64,000 nt of DNA from Moringa oleifera. Lineage: Eukaryota > Streptophyta > Magnoliopsida > Brassicales > Moringaceae. Under the pieces are notes generated by a model. That model worked only from the letters and a program-made list of their open reading frames with translations, made no database searches and was not told where the DNA came from. Location: NCBI GenBank assembly GCA_021397835.1, contig JAJFZO010000396.1, forward strand, positions 1,736,001-1,800,000, given 5' to 3'. This document shows positions 1-13,831 of this stretch, piece by piece; the first letter of the stretch is position 1, and every line of letters begins with the position of its first letter. The position numbers and the translations under genes were made by a program.

Positions 1-2700
1 CATCGTGGTAAGGATTATCATAAGAAACTAAATCAAGTGCATATATCAGAGGAAGACAATTTAGTAAGCAATGTTACGGACATGATGCTGGCTGTTATAG
101 TGTTTAAAACTAACCTAATGGATAACACTAAAGAATGATAGGTAGACATTAGAACTACTCGTTATACTTGTTCTGATAAGAAATTATTCTCTTCTTTCAT
201 GGTGATTAATGGTGGAAGATAGTTATTTATGGGCAATTCTACAACCTTTAAAGGTATTGGCAAAATTATGCCTAAGATGACATCGGGGAAAGAACTCATT
301 CTAAATAATGTGCTTCATGTATCAAACAATCAAAAGAATCTGGTTTCTGGATCACTATTAAGTAAGAATAAGTTTAAGTTAGTAGTTGAATCCAACAAGT
401 TTATATTGACCAAACATGAGATGTTCATAGATAAGAGATATTTAACTGATGGCTTATTCAAAATGAACGTAATGATTATACTTCATGATTTTAATAATAA
501 TGTTACAAGTTTTTCTTACTTGGTTGAGTCTTTTAATTTATGACACTATAAATTAGAACATGTAAATTATAGTTCTCTATGACAATTAATAAACTTAGAT
601 TTATTACCTACATTTTACATTGATTCTAATCACAAGTGTGAAATGTGTATGGAAGCTAAATTGGCCAAGATACTATTTCAAATAATTGATAGATACACTA
701 AACCTCTAAAATTAATACACAGTGATATTTGTGATTTAAATTTTGTGTAAATTAAAGCTTTTAAAAAGTATATTATTATTTTTATTGATGATTTCACATA
801 TTACTATTACGTGTATTTGCTACAAAGTAAAGATGAAGCTTTACAAGTATTTAAACACTCAAGAATGAGGTTTGAAAATCAACTTAGCGGGAAAAATAAA
901 AGCAATAAAAAATGATAGAAGTGATGGATATAAAGCACCATTCAGTGAGTTTTGTTCAGAACATAGGATTGTTCATCAAACTACCACTCCTTATTCACTT
1001 CAATCTAATGGGGTTGCAAAACATAAAAATCATACATGAAAACAAAATGTTGAATATTATGTTAATAAGTTTTGGTAAAGATATGACCAAAAACCAACGA
1101 TTATATGTTCATTGCATATGTAAATAATAGTAGTGCTCATCGATTTTTAGCGCACAAATATGACATCCTAGATATATATGAAAATACAATTATTAAATCT
1201 AGGAATGCTTCACTTTTAAATATGTGTTTCCTTGTAAAAATGTACAAGAGGTGTCTTCTCTGAAAAAACCTATGGTACTGCAAATAATAATCTTCAAAAT
1301 GATGAAAAAAAACCTAAGCGTATTAATAAGATTAAAATGTGTAAGTCATCTTGACTTGAATTTCTAAAATTTTTATCAGAAAATAGGCCTCAAACACTTA
1401 AGGAAGTAATGTTAAGCCTTGAAGCTTTATTTTAAAAAGAGGCTGTTAATAGTGAAATTGAATTCATCATGCAAAATCACACTTAAAAGTTGATCAATCT
1501 TCCTCCAAGGAACAAACCTTTAGGATGTAGGCGGATCTTCAAAAATAAATTAAAATAGGATAGATCAATCAAAAAATACAAGGCTAGATTGGTAGTAAAG
1601 GTTTTCAAATGAAGAGAATGTCTTGATTTCTTTAATACATAGTCACCGATTGCAAGAATAACATCTATTAAAGTGTTCATTGCTATTGCTACAATGCACA
1701 ACCTTAAAATTCATCAAATGGATGTTAAGACAACTTTCTTAAATAGTAAATTGGAAGAAAAGATCTACACACAATAATTTAAAGGGTTTGTTGCATGAAG
1801 ACAAGAAAATAAGGTATGTAGACTTGTTAGGTCACTAGATTAAAGCAAACATCAAAACAGAGGCATATAAAGTTTAACAAAGTAATGTTGTCAAATGATT
1901 TTAAAATAAATGGATGTGACAAATATGTATATATCAAAGTCACACCCAAATGGCTATGCCATAGTTTGTCCTTATGTAAATGATATATTGATTATAGCTA
2001 GGTAGTAATAATAACATCGTTAAAGTTATAGAAAGAATGCTTACCAAAAACTTTGATATGGAAGACATCAAATGAACAAGTATTATCTCAATCACATTAC
2101 ATTGAGAAAATATAATATAATAAATATGAAGATAGTCTAGCTAAAACATCCATAGATATGAATTTATATTTGATGACAAATAATAGTTAAATCATATTTT
2201 GGCTAAAGTATTCTCATATCATGAGTAGTTTAATGCACTTAGTGAACTGCACACACTGTAACATAGCTTAAATCGTAAATAAACTCAGTAGTTTTGTGAG
2301 TAATACCAGAAATAAACTCAGTAGATTTATGTATAATCTAGATAAAGATCATTGGAAGGCATTAATTAGAGTTCTTAAATACCTAAAATATACCTTGAAC
2401 TATGGGGTGCATTATACTAAACATCTAGTTGTACTTAAAAAGTATAGTAATGCCAATTAGATATCAAAGACAAAGGACTCAAAATCCACAAGTGGTTATA
2501 TTTTCACAATTGAAGGTAGAGTTATGTCATAAAAATTCTCCAGACAAACTTGTATAACTACATTCATCGAAGACACGTACTATGAAGTTGTTACTTTCAA
2601 ATGAAATAATTTCAATTAATTATATAAGGTCAAATGACCACCTTGGACATCCACTTACTAAAGATTTGTATGGGGACGAAGTAAATATTTATCGAGGGGA
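1..2700 (+). pseudogene. Ty1/copia polyprotein relic (protease to RNase H)
   Basis: Decayed copia Gag-Pol read on the plus strand in several frames. In order I see: a protease/GAG-pre-integrase stretch at 229-543 (MGNSTTFKGIGKI, then NNVLHVSNNQKNLVSGS); the pre-integrase CxxC region near 630-720 (HKCEMCMEAK, then LIHSDICD); integrase core pieces to about 1130; reverse transcriptase from about 1560 (KYKARLVVKGF, MDVKTTFLNSKLEEKIY near 1720, VCPYVNDILI near 1965); and RNase H near 2460-2620 (KSTSGYIFTIEGR). Many stops and frameshifts make it non-functional. The 5' part, including gag and the 5' LTR, lies outside the window. A polypurine tract and probable 3' LTR start follow near 3.3 kb. The copia domain order (IN before RT) is clear; the lineage is not. 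Confidence 0.85.
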
Positions 2701-3293
2701 ATGGGATTAAAGCCTATGATAATTAAGTCACCATGATGGTAACCCAACCTAAGTGACTAAAGATTCGAAGATCTAGATTTAAAAAGGTTAACTAAGTTAC
2801 AAAACTCTTAGTAGCTGCACTAAGGAGATAATATCTTTTATTTATTTCTATGGTGAAACAATGTTGTTTGTAATATATGCTAGGATAAGTTAAGCTTTTC
2901 ATGATTCTTATAAATTGAAAATCTGTAAGAAATAGTAGAATACTCTTAATAAGAAATCACCTATATGAGGATGAAAAAAAGTTGTTTCTATGAGAATTAT
3001 GAAGCTAAATTCCCTAAATCACTTATAAAATTAGGAGTTTTTCAGGGTCAAAATAAACACAAATATCAGAATCAACTAAGTTCAAGAAAAGACTGTAGGA
3101 GTATTATTGTCTTATTTTACAACAACAGTTGAACAATTTAAGAACCTCATGTTCATTAATCAGTAATTAAATCTGATAGTATTTCACTGTGAAAGGTTCA
3201 AAGCTATAAGCTATCTATCTTGATACAATTTCTTTTAACTGTACTATCTCAAATGCCTGTATTTATCATTTATATTTTATGAAATTTTCATTC

Positions 3294-3420
3294 ATGTGGG
3301 AGATTATTGGAAAAGAAAATTAAAAGAAATATTTGAATGGAAAAATGTATAATTTCCTTTTCAGTAGAAATGTACCTTTCTATTAAAGATGGATCCCTTT
3401 TTTTTTTTTTGGATGCATCT
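3294..3420 (+). mobile_element. Copia polypurine tract and start of decayed 3' LTR
   Basis: The sequence TGTGGGAGATTATTGG at 3296-3311 matches the usual copia junction, in which a GTGGGAGA-type polypurine tract is followed directly by an LTR opening in T(G/A)TTGG. It lies about 600 bp past the last RNase H homology of the relic upstream, on the same strand, so I infer this is its 3' boundary. I could not place the LTR's right end and no second LTR is in the window. Confidence 0.5.
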
Positions 3421-5200
3421 CTTTGAAAAGATACATTGTTTCAAAACCACCGTTTGGCACTTATAGAAAGCCTATTTTATAACTATTTCAGTATCCAAAA
3501 ACAATTTATTCTTTCTTCCCCCATTAAAAAACAAAAGCTTGTTTTTTTAAAGATAACAACAATAAGTTAGCTCGTTGTTCTTGTGAATTAAAGTGCTACT
3601 TTCACAAAAAGATATTGTTGTATTTTGGGAGGCATTCACCATCAATCTACTAACTCTGATTGGAGAATAATTTTTTTGTTAAAGATATAAAGTCAAATTC
3701 CAGTCTACATGTTGCAATCTAGATATGCCTTCCTCCTTATGAAGTTGAGGTTATACTATAGTTTCAAGTGCTTAAAGACTTTATGACTCTTAAGGAAACA
3801 AAACCATATAAACTACGATCAAAGCAAATAATACTGTATAGGGTTAAAATGTCATTAATGATGGAATTTATGTTGATTAGTGTGCTTAGGCTTGGAGGCT
3901 AATAAAATTCAAATGAAATTTCTCTTGAGAACGAAGCCATTATAACAATTGTAGTAAGAAACACAAAATTCCAATGAAAATAGATATCATTTTAATAATT
4001 CTGATGGAATTCCAATGGTAATTCCATTGGAATCATAATATATTTAGAAAAAATTGCCAAAAAAAATTAATTTCCCCTTATGTTAGTAAATTTGTTTAAA
4101 AATTAATTTCAAAAAAAAAAATCAACAATTGTTAAGATCGTTGAGAAGATCTTTTATGGAGATCATTTCTTTTTTAAGCTCATTTTCTCTACAATCTCTT
4201 ATCTTAATCTATCTGGGCATCTCCTCTCGTAAGTTCCTTTGTTGGTTCTCCATTATATCATGTTTTTTTTTTTTTTTTGAAGTTGTTCTTCCATTTCTTT
4301 CCTTTCGTCTTCTCTCTTAGTATGTTTTCGCTGAAAATGTTCTTCCATCGCTGCATGTTTTTTGTTTAATTGTTGTTGCATGTCTTCAAAGCGAAACATC
4401 ATTTACTATATTGAAACACTAAATGGGGCATATGAACACTAAGAAATAAAGTGAGATGGTCCATAAAAGGCAACCTCAAACCCAAACCCATATAACTTAC
4501 TCTTCTTATTTTTTCCACATGTAGCTTAGAAAAAGAGGTATCATCAACAGATGATCCAAAGGTAAGGACATCCTCTCTTAATTTTTCATAACCAGCCTAC
4601 AGAGAATTGGCAACAAAAGAAAATCGAAACTTATTAAAGCAAGATAAATAAGTAGTTATATATCAACAAAACCACATCATTGAAATAGCAACCCAAAATG
4701 CAAATCTATTAGTACTTCATCTCAACATTTAAAAACCTAACTACCTAAGAAATATCATTAGATATCAATGAAAACAACTAATTAAATAAAATGCAAATCT
4801 ATTAATACAATTTCATCACATAACTCACAAGTCCAACTATAAATTTTAGATCAAAAGGAAACTGCAAAGAAATAACTTATCAAATCAATCTTTTCATACA
4901 TTTCTCAAGATACAAAAACTATAATAAAATATAATAATATCATCATGTTATTACATCATAGCACAAAAGAAATTAAGTTTTAATTATCTATACTTCAAAT
5001 TCAAACCCATTTTCTTTCATTTGTAAATCTTGATTCACTTATCTATTCGTAAAGTAGAATATTAAAACACAATATTAAATTAACCAAAATCTTAAACTTA
5101 GGCATCTATATTATTCTTTTAGACCATTCAACATGTTTTATTTTTTTATCAAAACCAATCAATACAAATTATCATGGTGACAAACATATTTTATTATATA
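3421..5200. other. AT-rich intergenic sequence, no gene recognised
   Basis: Homopolymer runs (near 3400, 4265), AT-rich non-coding sequence and possibly remaining LTR sequence. A 63-codon open frame at 4129-4320 (+) has low-complexity, leucine/serine/phenylalanine-rich content and no recognisable domain, so I do not call it a gene. The 3' terminus of the CACTA relic to the right probably lies somewhere here, but I found no CACTA-type terminal repeat. Confidence 0.4.
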
Positions 5201-5229
5201 TACTTACATAAAATTGTGCAGCTCTTTCC

Positions 5230-5900
5230 ATAGCTCATGTATCAGTCTCCTCATTATGGTTCAACTTTCAAAAGAGCACTAGCATGTTGGATCCATCCTA
5301 AGCTAATTAGCTTAATAATTAAAAATTAAAAATTAAAAGTGTAACTAAATGCGTATGCTAAATACATGAAGATAATTAATGGAAGTAAAAACTTATCATT
5401 CATCTTCTGTGCTTGAAAATAAAAATAAATCTTCCTTGATATACAATAGGTTCACTAATAACCTGATTATTCTTATTCCATTGTGATGCTTGCAAGAAAG
5501 TCGGGTGTATCATCCACTTAGCCCACAATACATCATGAATTTGAGGGCTTATCCATATAATTTTTGACTTCTTCATTTTAATCGATACTAAACTCGATTG
5601 ACTAACTTCTGCAGATTTGGTCCTTTAATGTTATCTAACAAAACTATCTTTGGATGGGTTTCACTTACATTTTTCTATAGTAACATTAAACTCAAATTAG
5701 TTAGTAAGCATGTAAAATCATTATAAAGAACGCCATATATTACTTATTAAATGACATGGGACTTTATATTACCTAAAATTCGACCCACCACAACTTGTAG
5801 ACATCACGTAGGACTTCACACCATCCTATCCATGACTGATTGAATTTTAACTTGATAATTTCAGATATGATGTTAACCGTCCTAGATGCTGGTAACAACC
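5230..5900 (-). pseudogene. Transposase_24 (Ptta/En/Spm) ORF fragment
   Basis: Second CACTA gene, downstream of the transposase on the same strand. Near 5880-5770 the minus strand reads IIKLKFNQSWIGWCEVLRDVYKLWW-like sequence, matching the family's 'YPSWKQVP..VKEMWFEEF' region. Near 5590-5480 it reads WISPQIHDVLWAKWM and then SQWNKNN, matching 'WISEEVW..L..YW....ExRSAQNKKNR'. A weaker match to the following histidine/glycine block lies near 5300-5230. Frames are interrupted. In intact elements this protein is thought to assist transposition (TnpA/TnpD-like partner); here it is a relic. Confidence 0.6.
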
Positions 5901-6559
5901 TATAAAAATATACTTGAAAATACGTAACATAAGAAAAACAAAAGACAATATGTAATATTCAGATAATTACAACAAAGTAAAAAAGTTTAGTCATCATACT
6001 CTTTTTTGACGGGCTGAATATATAGCCTACTATCTTCTGTTGCATACACTGACTTTATTGATGATGCATGAACTGTAGCATCTAAACGTGATAGTGCATG
6101 CTCTAAAGATGATGATCAAGCGGATGATGTGTCAATTAAAGGTGATGGAGATGGAAATGATGGTACGTGAGTGGAATGTAATCCTACATGAGTGGAAAGT
6201 GATCTGGTGTGAATAGAAGGTGATCTTATATAAGTTGTAACAGATGTGTCCAATTCATGAGACCATTTACCCCTAACTCTACCACCACAACCATAATGTC
6301 CTGTGAACAATGAATATTATATGATCAGCGAGGGAATTAACCACAAAAATCTCAGTTTGATTTTTTCTTTTAGCACTTTTAAACATAAACTCAATAATAA
6401 ATCGCTATGAATAATATAGTTAATAAAAGTTGTCTTTACTATAAGACCCCTCATTTTCAAAAAATGGTTCTTTATCTTCATCTTCCAATTAAACTGATTC
6501 TTCATTAGCTTGAATCTCTTTATTATGATCATTGATATGTCTCATATATTTTGCAATCC

Positions 6560-9500
6560 TATCATCGGAAGAGATTATGAGCAACTAATTGGACATATCA
6601 TCTTAGAATGGATCATCTAAAGATTTAAGTTTGTTTCTTAATTTTGTTTTAATGGTCACAAACTAATCTCTCTTATGTATGTTATGATTGGGATATAGTG
6701 CCAAATATACTTATTTTGCTTGTTAAGCAAACATAAATGTATCATTTCCCCAATATCTCTTATTAGCCTTAAGCTTGATGATTTTATACTTTGGGATAAA
6801 TCCTTGTGCTCACATTAGAAATCTTAAACCACTTATAGTTAAAGAGTGTCAACCACTTCACAGGTATGATAGGATCCTCGATCTTGATTATTTCTTATAT
6901 GATTTCATGATGCATAGCATCCGTGCTTGTCAAAGCTACTCCAAAACTTTTTACGCTATGATTAGTAGCCCAACTTAAAGTATGAAAACAATACCATTGA
7001 TATAATGAATTAGATAAAAGTTGACCTTATTCATAAGGCCCCATTATAAGTTGTACAAGAATTGATCGTTCACTTCATTCATAGGATTGTATACCTAATA
7101 ACCCATACAAAAAAAATTTTGTTAACATAAATGATGCTAAAGGATATATTATTTTATAATTACAATGAAAATTATTAGGAACTAACTTACATGGTCCTTG
7201 AACCATTGAAGAAAGTCTAACTAAACATGTTTATATTCATTTGTAGAGCTCATATGTGGTGAGGTTATAGTTAATGTTTGAACATATATTTTACAAGTAT
7301 ATATCATACATGTCAATTCGTATGAATTATAATTTTTCAAGCATACTTATTGGAATAAATAAAGTAGAACTTACTACACAAAAGATTTAACTTCAGGGGT
7401 AATTCAAAAGCATATATTTGCTGATATCGAATGCTTTCTCCCTTATAAGATAACTAGTCTTACATGACCCTTCATATCGGCCAAGACAATTGAAGATTGA
7501 TATTAATGGATGTTCAATGAGTCATTACCATCATCGTTTCATGACACTCTTTGACAACTAGATCAAAAATGTGGCTTAAAGTAGTAAGAATATAAGATTG
7601 ATACTTCCTCTAACATGTAAGCTTCACATATTGAACCCCTCAACATGAGTTTTATTCTTAACCTTTTTTTTTCAAATTATGTAAAAATCTAAAAAATAAC
7701 ATTTTAAAACATATTAAGCAGACACTTAATGTGTAAGACCATTCAAATGGAAACAATATTGAGTATGACATGATTTATACCTCTCAAATGGATACATCTA
7801 TTTGTACTGCACTGGCCTTCTAACTCGTACTTCATATATTAAGTGTATAGGCCAGTGTTTCATGACATCAAAAAATGCTAGAGGAAATATTTTCTCTACC
7901 TTGCACAAAGTATAGCAAATATTATTGTCAATCACTTCTAACTTACTCTCGTCTAGTGTTGGATAACATAAGTCTTACAAAAATAAACTTAATTCAACGA
8001 TGGCTTCCTAGATAAGTGTAGGCAGGTAACTAAATGCAATTAACAATAATCTCCTCATCATTACGTGATAGTCATGACCCTTTATATTTTGTAACATTTT
8101 AAGTTCGCATGTCAACATATATATCTAAGTTGAATGCATATCTATTAGCAAACTTCAACTCTTTTGTTTACTCACATATAGCCTTGTTTTTGTCCATCTA
8201 CAGTGTGTATTGACTTTTTAGTTTGATGAAGCTTTCATTACCCCTATCTTCAAGGTATAACTTTTTTTTTTTTTTGGCAATATAAAGGTAAATCCAATCT
8301 TGTCTTAACATTATCCTTAGTTTTTCTTTTGACATCCATCACGATATGAAATACATTCTTAAACACGATGGTCTCAATATTCATAACATCAATACTATAG
8401 GTGTTCAATAAATCACTCCAGTAAGGTAAATTCAAAAGATGCTGCATTTTGTGAAATTATGTAATCTTTATAGTCACATATTCAATGCAAGACTTTAGTG
8501 TCAATTATTTGAGAAAACAACCTAACTTGCTCATATACTTCTACGCTAAATAATCTCATTGGTGGTTTAGCCTGTTCAATCTAAGCCTTGGTAAAGTTTC
8601 ACTTATTCTATCTAAATGAATGATCCATAAAAAGAAATTACTGATAACAATCAAAACAACACATTTTTGTCATGTGTTAAAAAAAAAAGTTTTGGACTAT
8701 CCCATGTAGATTAGACAACCCAATTGACCTGCAGTTTGCCATCTTGATAACATACCATATGTAGAAAAGTTATTGATAGTCGACAACAGGGCTGCCTTTA
8801 TATAAAAATTTTGCTTCTGCGAGATGTCATAATTTTCACCATAATCCCATAACAATTTCAAGTCATTAATCAATGCTTGTAAGAATATATCTATCAAAGC
8901 TTTTGAATTGCTTGAACTAATAATAATTGCTGCCAAAAACCTATATTCTCTCTTCATACACATCCTAAATGAAAGATTGCATAAGGTCAGAATGATTAGC
9001 CAATAAGAGTATACATTAGAGGTCATGTTAAAAGGATTAAAGCCATCAGAAAATAATCTTAGTCGAACAATCTTGGGCTCTGATGTGAACTCTAGATAAG
9101 TAAGATTAAAATGCTTCCTAACTTCCCCATCTAAAAGGTATGCCAACATTCCTTCTTTGTGTTGATTTTTATGATGCCATCGCATATGTTTTGTAATAGT
9201 ATTTGAGGTAAACAATCGTTGCAACCATGAAACTATTGGTAAAAACCACATTTATTTCTTCAAAATTAGTAAATACCACATCTATTTCTTTGACACATCT
9301 TTGGTCTAATTATTTACTCTCAATTGTTCTTGGAAATGACTTTGTCATAAAATCTACATGCTCGATTTGTGGCATTATTGCCATAATAACATGTAACTGG
9401 TAAGACAACAATCAGTTTTCTTATAATCACATCTAAGTTGGGAGACCAACTTTTTCGTCTGGTAAAAATTATCAAGCATTCTATTACTTTTCAGTAACAC

Positions 9501-10040
9501 ATCTTTTAGTAAAGTAATTATTTCATCCATACATGCTACAACTATATTATAATTAGACTTAATACTCAGCAATCTCATAACCATCGACAAAACTAAGTGG
9601 CTATCACATATATCCTATAAAAAGGATAGAGTAGTATTTAACATATCACAAAACCTGGCTGACTCTAGATTAGGCAACTTTGCTTGTAACATCTACGACT
9701 ATTCTTTCACAACTATTGACATCCTAGTGGGCTGGTGTAGGTTCATATTGACTTGCAACAAATGGGGTAACAACCTCACCATGGTTATGCCATTGGTAAT
9801 AATAAAGTTGAACGCCCCTTCTATACAAATGCAATCAAACGGTTTTTTGGTCATAGAATTGTAAACAATTGCATTTTGCGCATGGACACCTAAATAAGCC
9901 ATCTATATGATACACATGCAACTGACATGCAATATCAATAAATTCTTAGACACCTCTATAAAAATATTGGTGACAAATCATTTGTGCAGTTCTTTTATTA
10001 TACATCCAACAACGATGCTTTGAAATTTCAATCTATTGGC
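6560..10040 (-). pseudogene. TNP2-type CACTA transposase, broken
   Basis: Read 10040 down to 6560. The N-terminal transposase-associated domain shows HRCWMYNKRTAQ, then DGLFRCPCAKCN and LHLYRRG near 9800-10030. The frame at 9590-9375 keeps MRLLSIKSNYN and LDNFYQTKKLVSQL. The best-preserved block, 9251-8697, keeps the hallmark strings KHMRWHHKNQHKEG, SDGFNPFN and GMLSRWQTAGQLGC. The segment 8447-8250 has LPYWSDLL then DVMNIE and GKTKDN-like residues. DUF4218 (KVEKIFPLAFFDVMKHW-like) lies near 7840-7990. A DUF4216-like GNDTFMFA-QAK string lies near 6690-6750. Family members run close to 1000 residues; this copy covers that span but in at least five broken frames, so it cannot make transposase. 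Confidence 0.85.
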
Positions 10041-10080
10041 ACAATGATAAGCTAGAAAAATATTTTTATTAGAACATGAT

Positions 10081-10660
10081 TACAATCACATAAGATGGAC
10101 AAATATGACTTTTATCCCATTCTTAAAGAGGCTTCTCATTAGAATAAGTTTATACAAGCAAGTAGTTCATAAAAATTTTCATAACACTTCCCTATGATTC
10201 TCAAAGTGCATGAGATATTTGTTGATGCAACATAAATATGCATCCGAAGAACAAGCAGATAGATAACTGCGAAATTCAAATGCATTGGTTTCAAGATGAA
10301 CTTTTTTATTCTAGTTGGAGCATCTTTTCAAGAACAATCTCAAATGAGGACTATCAATTATAAAATAAATAAAAAATATTAATTATATCCTCAAAGAATA
10401 CATTTTTTATAAACATAATCAAATTAACAAAATACAATATACAACTTGTAATTATTTCATTATAAAACTTAGTAATTCCAATAACAAAAGTACCAACCAA
10501 ACAGTTAAATTGCCAAAGAAAACACTAAAGAGATTTTTAAAAAAATGAAGTTTATAGTAAAATTTTCTAAGTTTGCATATGTGATACTTATACTGCACTT
10601 TCCTTTAAAATATGGAATTAATACCTTTAGGTATTTAATTTGTTAAAATGTAAAAAAAAA
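10081..10660. other. AT-rich sequence 5' of the CACTA transposase
   Basis: No coding signal seen. By position it would be the 5' leader or subterminal region of the minus-strand CACTA relic, between its transposase-associated domain and the tandem array that begins near 10690. Confidence 0.3.
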
Positions 10661-10689
10661 TGATAAAACTTATATAAATAATAAAATTA

Positions 10690-11830
10690 ATAATAAAATC
10701 AGCTAATTTTTATTATAACTAAATATTATTATTTCCATTATAAATATAATAACAAATAATGTTGCATGTTTTCTCATTACAAAACTGATTATATCTTGCA
10801 AAATTTTGTAAATCTTAGTTGTAAAAAATCATAGTAATAAAGTTAATTATTTTTTTAATTACTAGCTATTATTACTTTTCAATACATTTTATAAATGACA
10901 TTATAATTTCTCTCATAAAAAAATGATTATATTGTTAAAAACTTTATAAATCTAAAAAAAATATAATAATAAAATTAATTAATTTTTGTATTACTAACTA
11001 TTATTGTTTTCATTACAAAAATTACAATAGATGACATTATAATTGTTTTCATTATAATTTTTGTATTATTAACTTCTATTGTAATCTACGAAAAAATTGT
11101 AAACTGGGCAACAATTAAAACACTAATAAATTAAACCAAATTTTGTTATGATTGACTATTATTAAAATTTATTGTAAAAATTATAATATATGCTATTATA
11201 ATCGGGTTCATAAAAAAATGTGTACAACATTGCAAAAGAATTAAAACTACTAGATAAATAATAAAATAATAATAAATTTAATTAATTTTTATTATAAAAA
11301 TTACACTAAATAACATTTAATTCTGCAACAAAAATAAATATAATTATAATGAAATATATTTTTTTGAATCCAAGAAAAAGTTAACTTTATAATAAAATCC
11401 ATTAATTTTTATAATTATTAAGTGATATTAATTATATTATAAAAGTTATACTCAATAACATTATAATTTTGCTCAAAAATAAAGTTATTATAATGAAATA
11501 TAATTTTTTTATCCAAGAAAAAGTTAGAGCCATAATAAAATCAATTAATTTTTACAATTATTAACTACTAATTTTTTTTAATAAAAATTACACTCAATCA
11601 CAATACAATTGTTCTCATAATAATTACTTATTACAATGTAAACAAATTTTGTAAATTTGGATTGCAAGATGCAATAATGATAAAACCAATTAACTTTTAT
11701 CACTAATAATAATTATTATTTTTATTATAAAAAAATAACCATCTTTCTAAATATATTTTTGTACAAATTAAATAATAAAATAAAAACTATAACATAATAA
11801 ATAACTATTAAAATATTTTATTTTGCTAAT
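10690..11830. repeat. Tandem array of about eight ~140-bp AT-rich units
   Basis: A degenerate unit recurs head to tail. It opens with ATAATAAAATTAATTAATTT, continues through TATTATTAACTATTATTTTT and an AAAAATTACACTCAATAACA block, and closes with GTTCTCATAA and a TTGTAAATCT-like stretch. Unit starts lie near 10691, 10831, 10965, 11124, 11262, 11385, 11530 and 11673, giving steps of 140, 134, 159, 138, 123, 145 and 143 bp. The copies are visibly diverged. It could be the subterminal repeat block of the adjacent CACTA element or an independent satellite-like array. Confidence 0.7.
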
Positions 11831-13831
11831 CCCTTATCAACTTTATTAAATGAATATGATTATTGTATTAATATAAAAAAAATTCATATTTACAACAAAT
11901 AACATTATATTTTCTCTAAGAAAAGATTTATGATATTAAGAGGTGGCAGTGAATTATTTTGTTTAAGCTAAACACTTGCATACCACACAAGTAGCTAGAT
12001 TCATATTAGTGTTTTACTTAATTTCTGATTCATATTAATTTTGTATCTCTCGTGGCAGAAATTTAAACTCCAAAAAATTAATAATCATTTGCTTGCTTAG
12101 CAAAGAAGAAGAAACCTCTAATAATTGATCCCATCAGCCTTATGCTTCCATATCATAAACTTCAACAGGGGCAAGCATAATTCGGTTAAAATCGAAAAAA
12201 TCAATAAACCAAATTAATTTCAATTAATTCGGTTTAGTTTTTTAATTTTTTGATTTTAAATCAATTTTTTCGATGGATTTTTGATCAAGTGTTTTTTTTC
12301 ATCAAAATCGATCAAAAAATCGATTTTAATTTTAATAATTTATTATTTTTGTTAAATATTAATAATGAGCACAAAGATGAAAGAAGATACAATGGGGCAT
12401 GTCGAAATCCCATGGAACCATACATAATTTAAACATTTAAATTACATCCAACATATATACATATAAATTAGATAACTTAAATTCATAACTTAATTTACAT
12501 CATAAATTTTTTCTTTCAACTTATCATAACTTATATATATAAATACACACAGACGCGTATATATAAAATTTCGTTTTCATTTTGCAAGGCAATAAATTAA
12601 AAAAAAATGGTATTGTTATAAAATATAATTACAATTAAAATATCAGTGATCACTAATAAGATAGTGATCAATATCATCAAACAAAACATCAAATTGTAAC
12701 ATATTATTTAAATAAAATTTTAAATAGTCAAATTTTATCAAAATATTAACAAAATTTGTACATAATTATTAAACTAATATATATTTTAAACAAAAAGTAA
12801 CAAATTCATCTTATTCAGTTAAGATATAATTTTGTACATTTATCAAATTTTATCATTATACTCTATATATATATCCTTCCAAAGAACACTTAATTAATAA
12901 TTATAGTGTACAATAATAATAATAATCAAATATTATGAAATGATTGTTAATAATTTTTTTATTTTTATATTATATAAACTTAATTAAAAATTTATTATTT
13001 TAAATTTTTTAATATTTAAAAATATTATAAAGAAAATTTTAAATATACATTTTTTAAATATTTCCACAGAAAAATCCGTAAACATGATCTTCAAATTTAA
13101 TATATTTAAATATTGTCATGAAATATTCTTTGTCAATATTGGGTAAAATTTTTAAAAATAAATCAAAATAATTTTAAATTTTTATTTTTGTAGGAATTTA
13201 ACAAATTATTGCGGAAACATGCTACTAAAATTGGTTATTCAAAATTTCATAGAATCTATTGTAGATGTCTTTAAAAACAAATTCTTACCGAGCAGTAAGG
13301 ACATAATATTCATTTTAAAAATTATCTAAATAAAATAAAATTTAATTTATAGTTACCAAAATAACTGTAGAAATTTGATAGATATGTTTTTTACGGATTT
13401 TTTTTGTGAGAATACTGTGCAATTTTTAAATAATAATTTCAATAAATTAGTTGTTTTTTCAATATTGAAATATTCTAACAAAAATTGCCATGTAAACGTT
13501 ATTTTTACATTTCACACGATCTTTACTGTAAGAATTTTTTCAACTTTTTTTAAATTTTAAATTTTAATTTTAAATTAAAAAAATAATTTGAAATGATAAT
13601 TACTTTCCTGCGGTATTTGTCACGAAATTTTTTTGTAGCAATTGCCATGTTTATGCCTATAATCAAAATGAATGCTGAAGCAGATTATAAAATACCCTCA
13701 ATAATAACATTGAAAAATCTTATTTACCTATTTATATTTACTTAATATTGATAAAACTTAGATGCAAACAGGTACAAAGAAGCTAAAAAGGAAGATTGTG
13801 TATGCCATCTATGCAACTGTGGGAACATGTT
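11831..13831. other. AT-rich intergenic region, possible hAT-like end
   Basis: Very AT-rich, with no gene recognised. Near 12167 the sequence CAGGGGCAAGCATAATTCGG, followed by repeated TTCGGTT/AAAATCGA motifs to about 12330, resembles the end of a small hAT-type non-autonomous element (family ends often start CAGGGGC or TAGGGGT and are rich in GGTTCGGTT). I found no matching opposite end. Open frames at 12250-12432 and 13375-13560 are AT-rich chance frames. Confidence 0.3.

Larger units (their letters stand above)
5230..10080 (-). mobile_element. CACTA (En/Spm) DNA transposon relic
   Basis: Minus-strand relic with the expected CACTA gene order. First comes a TNP2-type transposase with an N-terminal transposase-associated domain (about 10040-9780), then the TNP2 core (9590-8250), DUF4218 (about 8090-7790) and a DUF4216-like stretch (about 7050-6690). 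A Transposase_24 (Ptta/En/Spm) ORF follows at about 5900-5230. All parts carry stops or frameshifts. Neither a CACTA...TAGTG terminal repeat pair nor a 3-bp target duplication was recognised, so the true ends are unknown; they may reach the tandem array at 10.7-11.8 kb. Confidence 0.85.

Noticed and set aside
1483..1701. 72-codon minus-strand open frame
   Set aside because: Antisense of the copia reverse transcriptase region, which is recognisable on the plus strand.
4129..4320. 63-codon plus-strand open frame
   Set aside because: Low-complexity hydrophobic composition with a T-run, no domain and no supporting context.
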